Positions 35,740 to 47,100 of a stretch of DNA of 64,000 nucleotides are shown in pieces. The DNA is taken from positions 170,654 through 234,653 of the forward strand of contig CAJNDS010002640.1 in the NCBI GenBank assembly GCA_905221605.1. Reading direction: 5' to 3'. A program made the translations under genes and the position numbers. The first letter of the stretch is position 1. Every line of letters starts with the position of its first letter. The notes beneath the pieces are model-generated. The model saw only the letters and a program-made list of their open reading frames with translations. It ran no database searches and had not been told where the DNA came from. Source of the DNA: Symbiodinium natans (Eukaryota > Sar > Dinophyceae > Suessiales > Symbiodiniaceae).

Positions 35740-37560
35740 CAAGAAGCACAAATTAAAACAAGTGCCAACAATGCAAAGCGCACACACAATCACAACAAAA
35801 TTGCAAAAAGCACGAACAAGTGCAAACAAGGCACAAAATCACACAAAAGATGTTTGGGTTTTGGGATTTTCGGGTTTCTTATGTTTTCTCAAGGTTTTAG
35901 GTAAGTATCAGTAAAAGTATGGCCCCAAATCCGTGTATCCAATGAAATTAAGAAATACAGGGAACATATCAGAGTATCAGAACAGACACTGTCTACAAGA
36001 GCTTTCACATATCGAGGCTGGTCCATTGGGGGGGGCGACCATTATATACATATATGTATATATATAATGTATAGATATTCTTGGCCATATAGAACCGTCT
36101 GTCCGCCCTATAAACACCATCCAAGCGCGACCGTAGAAGCCCGGGCATTGCAGGGGCTGCAAGACTCGAGCGAGGAGTCTGACGAGGAGGAGATACGGGC
36201 CGCCGCCTGGCTGGCGACATCTCTGTTTTTGTGTCTCTCTTTCTCTCTCTGTGCGTGTGTGTCGTGTGTGCGCGTGCGTGGGCGGGTGTGTGTCTGTGTC
36301 TCTCTGTGTGTGTGTGTGTGTGTGTGACTGTGTGTGTGTGTGTGTGTGTGTGCGCGCGCCAACCCTGTTGCCAAGCGAGGAAGTGTACATAGACATAGTC
36401 CAGTGTCTGAGTTTTCACCATGAAAGCACATAGTGGGTCCACCCCATGAATGCAGTTGGTGGTCCAAAGTAGAGGGCTGCAGTCATGGCTGATATGGGGA
36501 CTGCTCATTCCCACGTACCTGCAGATGCTCAGATCTTTCGTTGTATGCGTTGATGCATGCTGCCTGCAAGAGCGAGCAAGGTTCTAATGTGTCAGAATAA
36601 CAAGGTGTTTCTCAGGTGAAAGGACCCGAGACTTGGCGTGGAGATGTGCGCATTTTCGATTCGCTGTTTTCTGTTTTACAACTCGCCCCATGGTTTTGTG
36701 ACTCGTCTCCGCATGCTTCGCCCGTCACCCTGCGTGTGTTGGGTGGGTTTCAAATGTGTGTTCCCTTCAGGAACTGGGATTTTAGGCTGCGTCCCAAGCA
36801 TTTCTTTAAAAGGTACCCCAATCGGAATAGACGGCGTTCCAGGTCGACGTCAGAGGTCTGCATGCATGTTGTCTCTCCGCCCGAGGGTAGACCTCTAGCT
36901 TGGGACAAGCAACTGAAGCTCAAAGGGTCTCGTCAGCGCGATGGGCGGACAGGGCAGTGGAAGTGTTGATCCGATGTGTTGCTTCTTGCACGGCTGGAAA
37001 GAAGAGACCTGGCAAGCTGCTGTCTCCAAGGAGAAGAGAATGAAGGGGCATGGTCCCAAGCAAACCTGTGCTGAAGTGGATATCCAGTCTCGCACCACTT
37101 GCCATGTCAGTGGCTGGAGACGGGCTGGGGTACCATCATGACTGCAGAGTTCGTGGCCCAGGATTGTGGTGTCGGGGAAATGGAGGAAACTGGCCAGGGT
37201 CCCAGACAGCACCTTCAGTTGTCCCTCTAGCCCTGGACCATAGGCATTGCCTGCCAAGTTTTTGAGGCAAAAGTACAAGGTTTCGGACTCTGCGAAAGTA
37301 AGCATCGCTTTCTCGCTTCTCCCCTTTGCCAGTAGCTCTTGTTGCTAATGCTGATCGGCAAACGAAGGCAATCCAAAGCCTCTGTAGCCCTTTACCTTCC
37401 CTGTTGAGATCCCTGTTCTTTTGCCGAGCAGGCAGAGGGCCTGAAGCGCTTCGTGCGTGAGCAAGACATGGTGGGGTGCTCAGTGCTCATGTGCAAAGAA
37501 CATCGAAATATTCTCAGAGAATCTGATTTAGCTGTTTGAGGTGAGGCATCATCAGGTACG
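35740..37560. other. Spacer with TG-rich microsatellites
   Basis: TG/CT-rich low complexity lies at about 36225-36360, with a TA-rich patch at 36045-36070. No gene is supported. Weak + strand open stretches at 36616-36969 and 37050-37265 show no domain. Confidence 0.45.
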
Positions 37561-37655
37561 GTATGCAGCACTGGCATCTTGACACTTCTGTCCTGTTGCG
37601 AGCCATCAACTCAAAAGTACAGCACGGGCATAGAGCTTTTCGTGTGCAAGCAGCC

Positions 37656-38951
37656 ATGACAGCCATGACGGTCGAGCGACCATGCGATGCGACGGCGTGG
37701 TTCGAGTCGGTTCCTCACCTGCTCTCCGAGCAGGAGTGGGAGGTGTCCGGGCGCATTGGGCAGTCCAGCCTGTCCCACTGCCGCTGCCCTTGGGGGGGTC
37801 ACTTGTTGAGGCTCTCTCTGAGTGGTATTCATGTGCAGAACGCGGACACCAGAAGTCTGCTGCTTAGACCGGAGACCAGGGCAAAGCATGAAGCCCAGCT
37901 GCCGCTTGGAGGGCGCATGGAGCTGCTCGAGCTTCTGGCACCGGGTGATACACTCGTGAGGCAGCCTGCCTCCTGGGGACTTCTGCAGCTGTGCAGCTTG
38001 GTCTTTGGGAATGCTGGGGCTTCGGGCATCGGTTTGCCAGAGCTCTCCGCCCCCATCGTCAGTCGGCAGAGGCTGTACCGCGCTTGGCCAACAAATGAAG
38101 ACACCACCCTCATGTTCTCCAGAAATGAAGCTGACCCTGCTGATGCCCTACTGATCTGCCGCCCACAAGGAGCCGAGCACGTCGGGCTTGTCGGCGTTTT
38201 CAGTGTTTCCGAAGACAAGTTTGACCAGTGGATGTCGACCCATCATGCCTTGTTGCTTGAGTCCGCCATCTCCACAGCGACGCGGTTCTTGAACCGGCCG
38301 GGGATTACCCAGTTGCGTGCCTTTGACGCGAACATGTACACTGTGCTGAGCGTCCACAGCTGCAAACGCGGCCCGCCGCTGCTGCCACTGGCATCCGGTT
38401 CTGCTCAGAGAGCCGATGTCGTCATCAAGACAGATGAGCGAAGTCAGCTTGGCGCATGGGCTCGCATGCCTTTGTGCTCGGATGGGAAGTTTCGCTTGGT
38501 CGACTTTGTCAAGCAGTTTGCAAAGAATCTGGGTATGAGCTTGCAGGCCTACAGCTCGCTGGATGGCCAGAGGTTGGTTCACTACCAGTGCGTGGTGAAG
38601 CGTGAGGAGTGGGATCGTGTCCGAGAGCAATTTCAAGAAGCATTCCTGGTTCAGAAACGAGCCTACCGCCGCGCCAATGGTGGATCATGTGCTCCTTGTC
38701 TTGCAGCAGATGCCGAGCCTCGGTTCGCTCCAGATGCGAGACGTGCAGGGCTGTGCAATCAGATTCGGCTCAATGCGCACAAGCCAGCACAGCACAAGAC
38801 AGTGGTGCGACGCACTTTCATCGAAGTCGCAAGTGACGACGACAGTACGGAGGATGAGATGGTGATCATTCAGGAGAGGTCCAACCGGCGGGCCAAGACT
38901 TTCCCTTCCCGATTGCCGACATCCTCAGACTCCTCGGATCAAGATCTTTAG
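37656..38951 (+). CDS. Unknown protein, copy 1 of a tandem pair
   Basis: I do not recognise the family. A 431-residue product starts at ATG 37656, the first ATG shared in frame by both copies. It is a mixed alpha/beta-looking protein without signal peptide or membrane helix. Identifiable stretches include DATAWFESVPHLLSEQEWEV, an ALLICRPQGAEHVGLVGVFS segment, and FVKQFAKNLGMSLQAYSSLD. It ends in a basic then acidic, Ser/Asp-rich disordered tail (SDDDSTEDE and SSDSSDQDL). An upstream in-frame ATG at 37563 lies outside the duplicated segment, so it is less likely to be used. A possible extra exon, 39002-39220, follows. Confidence 0.7.
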   Translation: MTAMTVERPCDATAWFESVPHLLSEQEWEVSGRIGQSSLSHCRCPWGGHLLRLSLSGIHVQNADTRSLLLRPETRAKHEAQLPLGGRMELLELLAPGDTLVRQPASWGLLQLCSLVFGNAGASGIGLPELSAPIVSRQRLYRAWPTNEDTTLMFSRNEADPADALLICRPQGAEHVGLVGVFSVSEDKFDQWMSTHHALLLESAISTATRFLNRPGITQLRAFDANMYTVLSVHSCKRGPPLLPLASGSAQRADVVIKTDERSQLGAWARMPLCSDGKFRLVDFVKQFAKNLGMSLQAYSSLDGQRLVHYQCVVKREEWDRVREQFQEAFLVQKRAYRRANGGSCAPCLAADAEPRFAPDARRAGLCNQIRLNAHKPAQHKTVVRRTFIEVASDDDSTEDEMVIIQERSNRRAKTFPSRLPTSSDSSDQDL

Positions 38952-39001
38952 CATGCTTCAGTCAATGTCGTGCCTGCAGACGAAGCCTGATTGTCTAGTG
39001 T

Positions 39002-39220
39002 GTGAACGCAGAATTCGTTAGCCAGCAGGACGATGTGGTAGAAGAGTTGCCGGAATGCTTGCTGGATGTGCATGGCATATCCGCCTGCCCTCCGGTCATT
39101 GTACAGTCCCAACTTGGGCAGGCGAGCAGCTTCCAGTCGCTGCAAGTGTACAAGCTGACTGGCACGGTCGACCCCTCGACCGAGAGCTGTTTGTCAGCCA
39201 TCCAGCTAAGTAGCGACTAA
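39002..39220 (+). CDS. Possible second exon or small ORF, copy 1
   Basis: A 72-codon open stretch just past the stop of the duplicated gene reads FVSQQDDVVEELPECLLDVH and then a Ser/Val-rich part. It could be an alternative 3' exon of the same gene. It is repeated identically in copy 2 at 41150-41368. It could equally be 3' untranslated sequence. Confidence 0.35.
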   Translation: MNAEFVSQQDDVVEELPECLLDVHGISACPPVIVQSQLGQASSFQSLQVYKLTGTVDPSTESCLSAIQLSSD

Positions 39221-39284
39221 AGTGTCGATGCTTTGCTGATGAAAATCCTGTTGGCTCAGCATCAGTTGTTGCAGCCGGCTCTTG

Positions 39285-39737
39285 AGCAGCCCATGTGGCT
39301 AGCCATAAAAAGTCGGGCAAACTATGACGAGTTTTGTTAGCGCTTTGTGCGCTCGCCTTGGCCTCTCGGTTGCAAGTTGCCGCAGTGGGGAGTGGGAGGT
39401 CCTCGACCGACAACAGGGGAGCGACCCGCTGAAATTGTGAAGCTGTTGACATCGATTGCCTTGTTCACCAGGCGTCTTCCCAAGCGAAGGCAGGACATAG
39501 CAGGACATCCAAAGCACCCGGACTAAGGTTAGGGTCAAAGAAGGTTGGGGGGGCGGAGGTGAGGTGGTGGTGGTGAGGGGGGTGTGCATGCAATGCTAAA
39601 TGGGGCTATGGGGGCCTGACTCATCTTCGAAGCGGTAGCTGTTGTTCGATGCGCCAGATGGCCGGAAGCCTCGATGAAACGAGATTCTCGTTGATGGGTT
39701 TGGGCAAGCGGTGTGAGCTGGGTAAGCAGTCGCTTGC
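39285..39737. other. Unique spacer between duplicated segments
   Basis: About 450 bp not shared by the two copies. It has a G-rich stretch at 39545-39585 and no supported gene. Confidence 0.6.
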
Positions 39738-39803
39738 TTCCTGTTGCGAGCCATCAACTCAAAGGTACAGCGCGGGCATAGAGCTTTTCGTGTGCAAGCA
39801 GCC

Positions 39804-41099
39804 ATGACAGCCATGACGGTCGAGCGACCATGCGATGCGACGGCGTGGTTCGAGTCGGTTCCTCACCTGCTCTCCGAGCAGGAGTGGGAGGTGTCCGGGC
39901 GCATTGGGCAGTCCAGCCTGTCCCACTGCCGCTGCCCTTGGGGGGGTCACTTGTTGAGGCTCTCTCTGAGTGGTATTCATGTGCAGAACGCGGACACCAG
40001 AAGTCTGCTGCTTAGACCGGAGACCAGGGCAAAGCATGAAGCCCAGCTGCCGCTTGGAGGGCGCATGGAGCTGCTCGAGCTTCTGGCACCGGGTGATACA
40101 CTCGTGAGGCAGCCTGCCTCCTGGGGACTTCTGCAGCTGTGCAGCTTGGTCTTTGGGAATGCTGGGGCTTCGGGCATCGGTTTGCCAGAGCTCTCCGCCC
40201 CCATCGTCAGTCGGCAGAGGCTGTACCGCGCTTGGCCAACAAATGAAGACACCACCCTCATGTTCTCCAGAAATGAAGCTGACCCTGCTGATGCCCTACT
40301 GATCTGCCGCCCACAAGGAGCCGAGCACGTCGGGCTTGTCGGCGTTTTCAGTGTTTCCGAAGACAAGTTTGACCAGTGGATGTCGACCCATCATGCCTTG
40401 TTGCTTGAGTCCGCCATCTCCACAGCGACGCGGTTCTTGAACCGGCCGGGGATTACCCAGTTGCGTGCCTTTGACGCGAACATGTACACTGTGCTGAGCG
40501 TCCACAGCTGCAAACGCGGCCCGCCGCTGCTGCCACTGGCATCCGGTTCTGCTCAGAGAGCCGATGTCGTCATCAAGACAGATGAGCGAAGTCAGCTTGG
40601 CGCATGGGCTCGCATGCCTTTGTGCTCGGATGGGAAGTTTCGCTTGGTCGACTTTGTCAAGCAGTTTGCAAAGAATCTGGGTATGAGCTTGCAGGCCTAC
40701 AGCTCGCTGGATGGCCAGAGGTTGGTTCACTACCAGTGCGTGGTGAAGCGTGAGGAGTGGGATCGTGTCCGAGAGCAATTTCAAGAAGCATTCCTGGTTC
40801 AGAAACGAGCCTACCGCCGCGCCAATGGTGGATCATGTGCTCCTTGTCTTGCAGCAGATGCCGAGCCTCGGTTCGCTCCAGATGCGAGACGTGCAGGGCT
40901 GTGCAATCAGATTCGGCTCAATGCGCACAAGCCAGCACAGCACAAGACAGTGGTGCGACGCACTTTCATCGAAGTCGCAAGTGACGACGACAGTACGGAG
41001 GATGAGATGGTGATCATTCAGGAGAGGTCCAACCGGCGGGCCAAGACTTTCCCTTCCCGATTGCCGACATCCTCAGACTCATCGGATCAAGATCTTTAG
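39804..41099 (+). CDS. Unknown protein, copy 2 of a tandem pair
   Basis: From ATG 39804 onward this encodes the same 431 residues as copy 1. The flanking sequence differs: the segment upstream of 39738 is unrelated to that upstream of copy 1, so this copy may lack the original 5' exon or control region. An extra in-frame start lies at 39744. The identity of the proteins shows either a very recent event or an assembly duplicate. Confidence 0.7.
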   Translation: MTAMTVERPCDATAWFESVPHLLSEQEWEVSGRIGQSSLSHCRCPWGGHLLRLSLSGIHVQNADTRSLLLRPETRAKHEAQLPLGGRMELLELLAPGDTLVRQPASWGLLQLCSLVFGNAGASGIGLPELSAPIVSRQRLYRAWPTNEDTTLMFSRNEADPADALLICRPQGAEHVGLVGVFSVSEDKFDQWMSTHHALLLESAISTATRFLNRPGITQLRAFDANMYTVLSVHSCKRGPPLLPLASGSAQRADVVIKTDERSQLGAWARMPLCSDGKFRLVDFVKQFAKNLGMSLQAYSSLDGQRLVHYQCVVKREEWDRVREQFQEAFLVQKRAYRRANGGSCAPCLAADAEPRFAPDARRAGLCNQIRLNAHKPAQHKTVVRRTFIEVASDDDSTEDEMVIIQERSNRRAKTFPSRLPTSSDSSDQDL

Positions 41100-41149
41100 C
41101 ATGCTTCAGTCAATGTCGTGCCTGCAGACGAAGCCTGATTGTCTAGTGT

Positions 41150-41368
41150 GTGAACGCAGAATTCGTTAGCCAGCAGGACGATGTGGTAGAAGAGTTGCCG
41201 GAATGCTTGCTGGATGTGCATGGCATATCCGCCTGCCCTCCGGTCATTGTACAGTCCCAACTTGGGCAGGCGAGCAGCTTCCAGTCGCTGCAAGTGTACA
41301 AGCTGACTGGCACGGTCGACCCCTCGACCGAGAGCTGTTTGTCAGCCATCCAGCTAAGTAGCGACTAA
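41150..41368 (+). CDS. Possible second exon or small ORF, copy 2
   Basis: Same sequence as 39002-39220. See that entry for its uncertain status. Confidence 0.35.
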   Translation: MNAEFVSQQDDVVEELPECLLDVHGISACPPVIVQSQLGQASSFQSLQVYKLTGTVDPSTESCLSAIQLSSD

Positions 41369-41525
41369 AGTGTCGATGCTTTGCTGATGAAAATCCTGTT
41401 GGCTCAGCATCAGTTGTTGCAGCCGGCTCCTAAGCGGCTCATGCGGACACTGAGTTTCTCCTGGTTAGTCTGGTAAGAGCCAGCCAAAAAAGCTTGATCG
41501 GGCGGTCTCTGTTCTTTCTCGACAT

Positions 41526-44053
41526 GTGATATTTGCTGTTGAGCCCAGTGTGGAGCTTCGACTGATTCAGGACGACATTGAAGCCGAAAACGAGGAGTTG
41601 AAGGCCGGTGCCTTGCAAAGGTTGCAGAGAAACCAGCACAGGACTGTTTCAAATTGTTTCTGCCCGCCGCACGGCGGTGACTCAGGAGCGGGTGCTTCAT
41701 TTGGAAGAGCGGCTGAAGCAGGCCCTGCACTGTACTCAAGCGGTTCGCAGAAGGAGGGCTCTCAGGATGGTAGCAGCTGTGGCAGACTCGATTGGAGTCT
41801 TGCTTGTGCTGCCTTCCCCTCATTTGCATGAGACAGGTCAAGTTGGAAGCTCACCGCCTGCAGCTGCAGGTCCAGGCAGGGGGATGAAACCATGACCGGA
41901 GAGCCCCAAAAAGGACGCCCTCGAAGCTGCGGCAAGGAGGAGGTGCATGCTCAGAACAGCTACAAAGATGCCCTGATGCATGTCCGGCACTCGAGGCAAG
42001 ACATGGTCTCAGTGAGTTGCCCATCGGTGCAAGGAGTCGGAAAGTCAACCAAACCAGGCAAACTTGCCCGCAAATCAACATCTCGGAAGGCCCACAGATT
42101 AGATGCCACCGCACCACTGTCCGAACTTTGTCAACCTGTGTCGAGCATCTCAGCAACAAAACTATATTAGCTCGCAGCGGTTTTCTACACCGAGGCCCAG
42201 CAGCAAGTTGAGACGGCACAGATGGAGACGGACATTCAACGGCGCAGGGTGGCAGACTTGCAGGAGCAGCAGGGAGCAGCAGCTTATATGCTGTCGGTGC
42301 ATGGTTGAGCAGGTTTGTGAGTCGGGTCTAAAGGCTCCGGCTGTCTGGGTTTCAGAATGCGCAGGCGGTTGGTTTGGCGATGCGCTCTAGCACTCAGCAA
42401 AGCAAGCAAGGCAAATATATCAGCCGCCAGACACATGCAGACACAGTGGAGCCTGCACTCCAAGCATTGCATCGAACGGCCAAGCAACTAGAAGTTTCTC
42501 GTCTGATGCTACATCCGATCCTGCCAAAGGTTCCAGCTACGTTGGATGACAACAGCCCACGGTTCCTGCGACCCTCAGATCTCGAAACCTCTGCCCAATT
42601 TGATTCCCTTAGGAGATGCTGGAGCAGATGGAGCTGGAGCTCAGCTTCGTGCGGGGCCCGTGGATTTGGCTTTGAATGGCTTTGAGCTTAGCCGTATGCG
42701 AATTGCAGGGAGGGATGTCAGAGGCCATCGAGAAAGGGCCCCATTGCGGACGCATGGTTTCGTGGCTGGATTTTTGTGGCTGGAGGGTTTTGGCCATCGT
42801 GCCGGCGGGCCTGTGGGGCTTTGTATCCCGGTTCGGCAGTTCATGTTCGGGGAGTGCCGGTTCGTTTCCAGCCTTGCGGGAAATGGATGAGCAGGGCTCA
42901 ACGCATAATACAGTATGAAGCTCGTGGTCCCTCAGACGATTCCGCTTTCATTCTTGATGTGCAGACGTGTCGTCAGGCAAAGATGGACACGGGCCCAAAG
43001 CCTGCGCAGGAGGCTGGCAAGGCAACGCACAGGGGTAATGCAGATGCCATTCTCTATGCCGCGCATCGCAGTCCTGGTGCGATGATGAATAGGGGATCTC
43101 GTCGGACTATTCCTTGTAAGCCAAGGGCATTCGTAGACAGCTTCTCGCCGGTTTTTGGTAGGTTTCCCGAGAGTAAATGGTGACTAGATGTCGAGCGGTT
43201 GGCAGACGACACGATGCTCCATCAACGAAAGTGGCAACACCTGTAGATACCTGTAGCCCTGTCAGACGCCGCAACAAGGCTCTCAGTCCTTCGGGTTCAA
43301 GGCCCTCCTTAAGTTGCCCGAACAGGGTTAGTGTTTGCAGCAGTCTTGCAGCTGGAGAAGCTGCGAGGTGGCCACCCCCGAGACTGCTGAGTGCGCCCTG
43401 CACTTGCACACCGCTTCGTTTTATAAGATACGACTCTTGCTTGCCATGTCTGCTTTAGAAATGCTTTTGGAGCGTAAGTGGTAAGACCAGGCAGTCGAGA
43501 CCGCACAGAAATCAAGCATCACCAAGCAGAAATGCAATTCGCGAATTTTGTGCAGCAGGTTTGATGGACCCCGTGTTGGGAGGCTTAGTGTGACGGAGGA
43601 GGCCGCTGCTTTTTGTCGCTCGCATGGAGCTGTGCCGGTGACTGTGTCAAACGTAGATGCCGCATCAGACGTCATGTTCACCATGCCGTCCTCGTTTGCA
43701 AACGATATACCCAGCGTTTGCCTCAGCATCTTACGTTCCTTCTCCATCTCCGCTCAGGCGGACCATCTCGCCAATCAGCTTGTCCAAGGCTGCAGATCGT
43801 CGTGCACAGCAGTTCTTGTTGTGGCTGATCTTTCCACCAATGGCACCGCAAGTCCAAGTGATCTGATTCTTCCAGATAGCAGTGTCGTTTGACAAAGTGG
43901 TTTGTTCGCCAGGCCCGAACGAAGGAAGTCCAGTGGCCCCAGAGACTCTCGAGCGGGCAGTGAGGTGCATTGCTTGAATTCTCCGTCCTGGCTTTCCACG
44001 ACGACTTGTTGAAAATTGGACCCTCTCGTAGGCAACGTAGGCAACATTTATAC

Positions 44054-44146
<93 letters not shown>

Positions 44147-47100
44147 AAGAATCCCCTATACGAAGGACGGACCAAACGTGACAGATTCTAGCAGGCTTAT
44201 TCGGCACAACCTGCTCATGCAGCGCAAGCTCTCCGGCTTGTTGGAATGGCGTTCAGAGGCAGGAGGGCACGCTCATGGCGAGTCGACCGACATGATTCGA
44301 CCTCTGTTGCTACGTAGGCATGACTCATTGTCCTTGCAGCTGCTCTTCGAGGATGTTTCCATCTAATTCCGCCTTCAACATATCCAGCAATGTAGGTCAC
44401 TGTGAGCAAGCTGCAGACGGAGATCGACCACGAGGCTAACAACACATGTCTCCTCTGCGGGTTGTTCGAATGGGCTGCAAGTATGCTGGGGCGGTTTTCC
44501 TCGCAGAGTTTCTGCAACTTCAATCTTGCCATGGTGCAGTGCTTCGGGATGGTTGGCTTGGGTGTTGAGGCCGGTTTGGTGCAACAGCTTCGCGCACGCG
44601 AGTCGAGGATGGGAGGCCTTGGAGTGACGCTGTTGGAATTCGTACATTGGAATCCCAACCTCTGTTGCAATGAAGCGGGAATTACTTCCGCTGTCCGGGG
44701 AAGGAGGTTTCTGAAGCGCGGTCCTTCGACCTGTCAGGCAGGCCTTCCACGACTTCGTCTTCTGTCCAGGCGGCATGCCGCTGGTACTTTCCAAGCGCCA
44801 TATTAAAGCCAAAAGTTTGTGTGCGTGCATGTGTGTGTGTGTGTGTGTGTTTCTTGACAAAGGGCATCTTCAGGCAAGAACCAAATATACCAGACATCCC
44901 ACCTTCTCCCCCTCACCCCCTGCTCGGGCAGCTTGACAACTCTTTTCGGGTTGAATGTGTTCGCGCGCCTGCTCGAGAGCACCGATGTCTCCTACAATCC
45001 TGAGAGCTCTGGTGTGGGGATGGTGGGTGAGTAGCACATAGTAGCACTTTGTTGATCCCCAGGAGCTCTTGAGCTCGGCATTCCCGACAGTGCTGAAGGT
45101 TGAACCCTGAGGGAAACTCGATCCAACGGGCTCTTGAGCCTCATAGATGCCTCAGTTCCTACTTTTCGCCTAAGAACCCCCAAAAAATTCCCTTATTGCC
45201 CTTACAGGGAATTCTTTATTTTCATTGTGTTTTTATATTTTTTTGGGGTTCTTAAGCAAACAGTGGGTTCAGATTAATATCGGCGAAGCACTGGGATCTG
45301 CAAAAGCTGTCGGGCAGTGTTTCCGGTGTCGCTTCGTTGATGACGGCTGAGTATCTTGAGCTAACATCGATGTTGCACATTGCTTTCAGGTTGGAGCCGG
45401 TATCTCACAAGTGAATCTACATTTTTTGTTCTAGTTTCTGCACGTAGTTCGCATATATAAGCGACCTAGAGTACTGCATGATTGTCATGCGGAACCGCAC
45501 CACAATTTCATCGATTGTCTTTTGTTGTCACTCGCTCGGACTCAGCTGATGCTCGGTCACCTCATTCTCTTCGTAAGAGGAAGCTGCTAGGATTGTTGAA
45601 ACTAGCTCTTTACCTGTACAGCTGCATTACATATGTTATGCCCCAGGCACGCAGCTACTTCCTAAACCCTAAACCCCAAACCCCAAACCCCAAACCCCAA
45701 ACCCTAAACCCTAAACCCTAAACCCTAAACCCTATAAACCCTAAACCCTAAACCCTCCACCCACAAAGCCAAAAAGAACCCTTCAGAAGGCCGAGCTGGA
45801 AGACCTCCGGCTGCAGTGCGCTGAGCTGGAGCGACCCTTCAGCCGCAAGAGATGGGGGGGGGGCCCTTCTCTCCATGTGTTGGATTTCTTTTCCAGGGAC
45901 CTTGGGCAGCTGATGGGTTTAGGGTTTAGGGTTTAGGGTTTAGGGTTTAGGGTTTAGGGTGTTTAAGGGCTGGGCAGCTGCTGGTAGTTTAAGGGCGAAG
46001 AGAGTTGAGAGGTTTGGGGTTAGGGCGGCGATTGTGCGAGTTGAAGGGTTCCAGGCCCCGCTCGAAGTGTGAGAATAGACGGGGACATCAAGTCTCAAAG
46101 CTCATGGAAAATGCTTAGCCTTAGCCGGATATCCACTGCAGGACCGCAGTCAAGTGCTTTCAGAGTGCCTTTTGCAACCTCCCGAGGCCAGCTGCAAAAA
46201 GACTCCGACTCTGCGCTGGCTGAGCATGCACGGACCCCAGCCGGGAGGATTGGGTGCCCAGCCCGCCGATCAGCCAGCCTGGCAGAGAAAAGCAGGCCCA
46301 GCAAGGCCAAACTTCTGTCCAAGCGGCGTACGAAGCTTTTTTTTCAAACCGCTCTAAACTTAAACCATGCTTTTTTGCAGCTGCCACCACGAGGCCCGCT
46401 TCCGTGCCGAGCTGCGTGCAGAGACTGACGAGATGCGCTTGCACGAGGAGCCGAACAGGATTAGAGTTGGTCTTCGGTGTCCGTACGATGCCTTCCACCT
46501 CAACATACCTCAGCGACCCCTCCAAGTACTTGGGCACTTTACGACGCAAAGTCTGTGCGGCAACACATGGGCACTCATGTGCACTAGACAGAGGCAGTTG
46601 TTGGTGACAAGCACGCTGGAAGGACAAGAGCGCGGGCAACATCCACGAAGTGCAGGCCCAGACGCGGTCGGAAAAGCTTGGGTGACAGAGAGGCAAACTT
46701 CTGTGCAGGCCTTGGAGATGTCATTGGCAGAAGCCTGGCGAGCCGTTCGGCAGGCTCTGTTGCTGATGTCCTTTGCCTTCCTGGTGCCCCGACACTCCTG
46801 CAACATTTGCATCCTGCCGTTGCTCCCAGGAAAGCCAGCAGGCACGTGACATGCACGAGGAGGCAGTGCCCCATCCGTAAGCCTTAAAAACCATTGCGAA
46901 TGCATCGCTCAACCTGGCAGAGCGGCGTCGAGCAGCTCCAGCAGCAGATTCTGGCCGAGCAGCACCGATGCCAGGAGTTAGTTCCTGGGCTTCAGAGATC
47001 GATTGGGGGGTTAAAATGTCTGCAAGGAAGCTGTGGTGTCTCGCAGACATCTCGGACATGGCACATCTTGTGATTGTCTTCACAGCCAAGGAGAGTGCCT

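Larger units (their letters stand above)
37590..39284 (+). repeat. Segmental duplication, copy 1
   Basis: About 1.7 kb, starting at TCCTGTTGCGAGCCATCAAC and ending in GTTGTTGCAGCCGGCTC, repeated directly 2148 bp downstream. No indels were found (all ORF ends shift by exactly 2148). I could spot only about three substitutions, one of them synonymous near the 3' end of the ORF (TCC to TCA). Confidence 0.95.
39738..41432 (+). repeat. Segmental duplication, copy 2
   Basis: The direct repeat partner of 37590-39284. After GTTGCAGCCGGCTC the two copies become dissimilar within a few bases, which marks the right breakpoint. Confidence 0.95.

Noticed and set aside
34962-35829. Repeat-protein ORFs on both strands with a 14-residue period
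   Set aside because: The period is simply the 42-bp DNA unit read in frame; the 41-bp units break the frame, and both strands are open equally.
36005-36514. Minus-strand Thr-His repeat ORF of 169 codons
   Set aside because: It is the reverse of a TG microsatellite giving Thr-His runs; the remainder has no recognised domain.
37563-37655. N-terminal extension of the duplicated gene from ATG 37563
   Set aside because: It begins outside the duplicated segment, so copy 2 cannot share it; the common ATG at 37656/39804 explains both copies.
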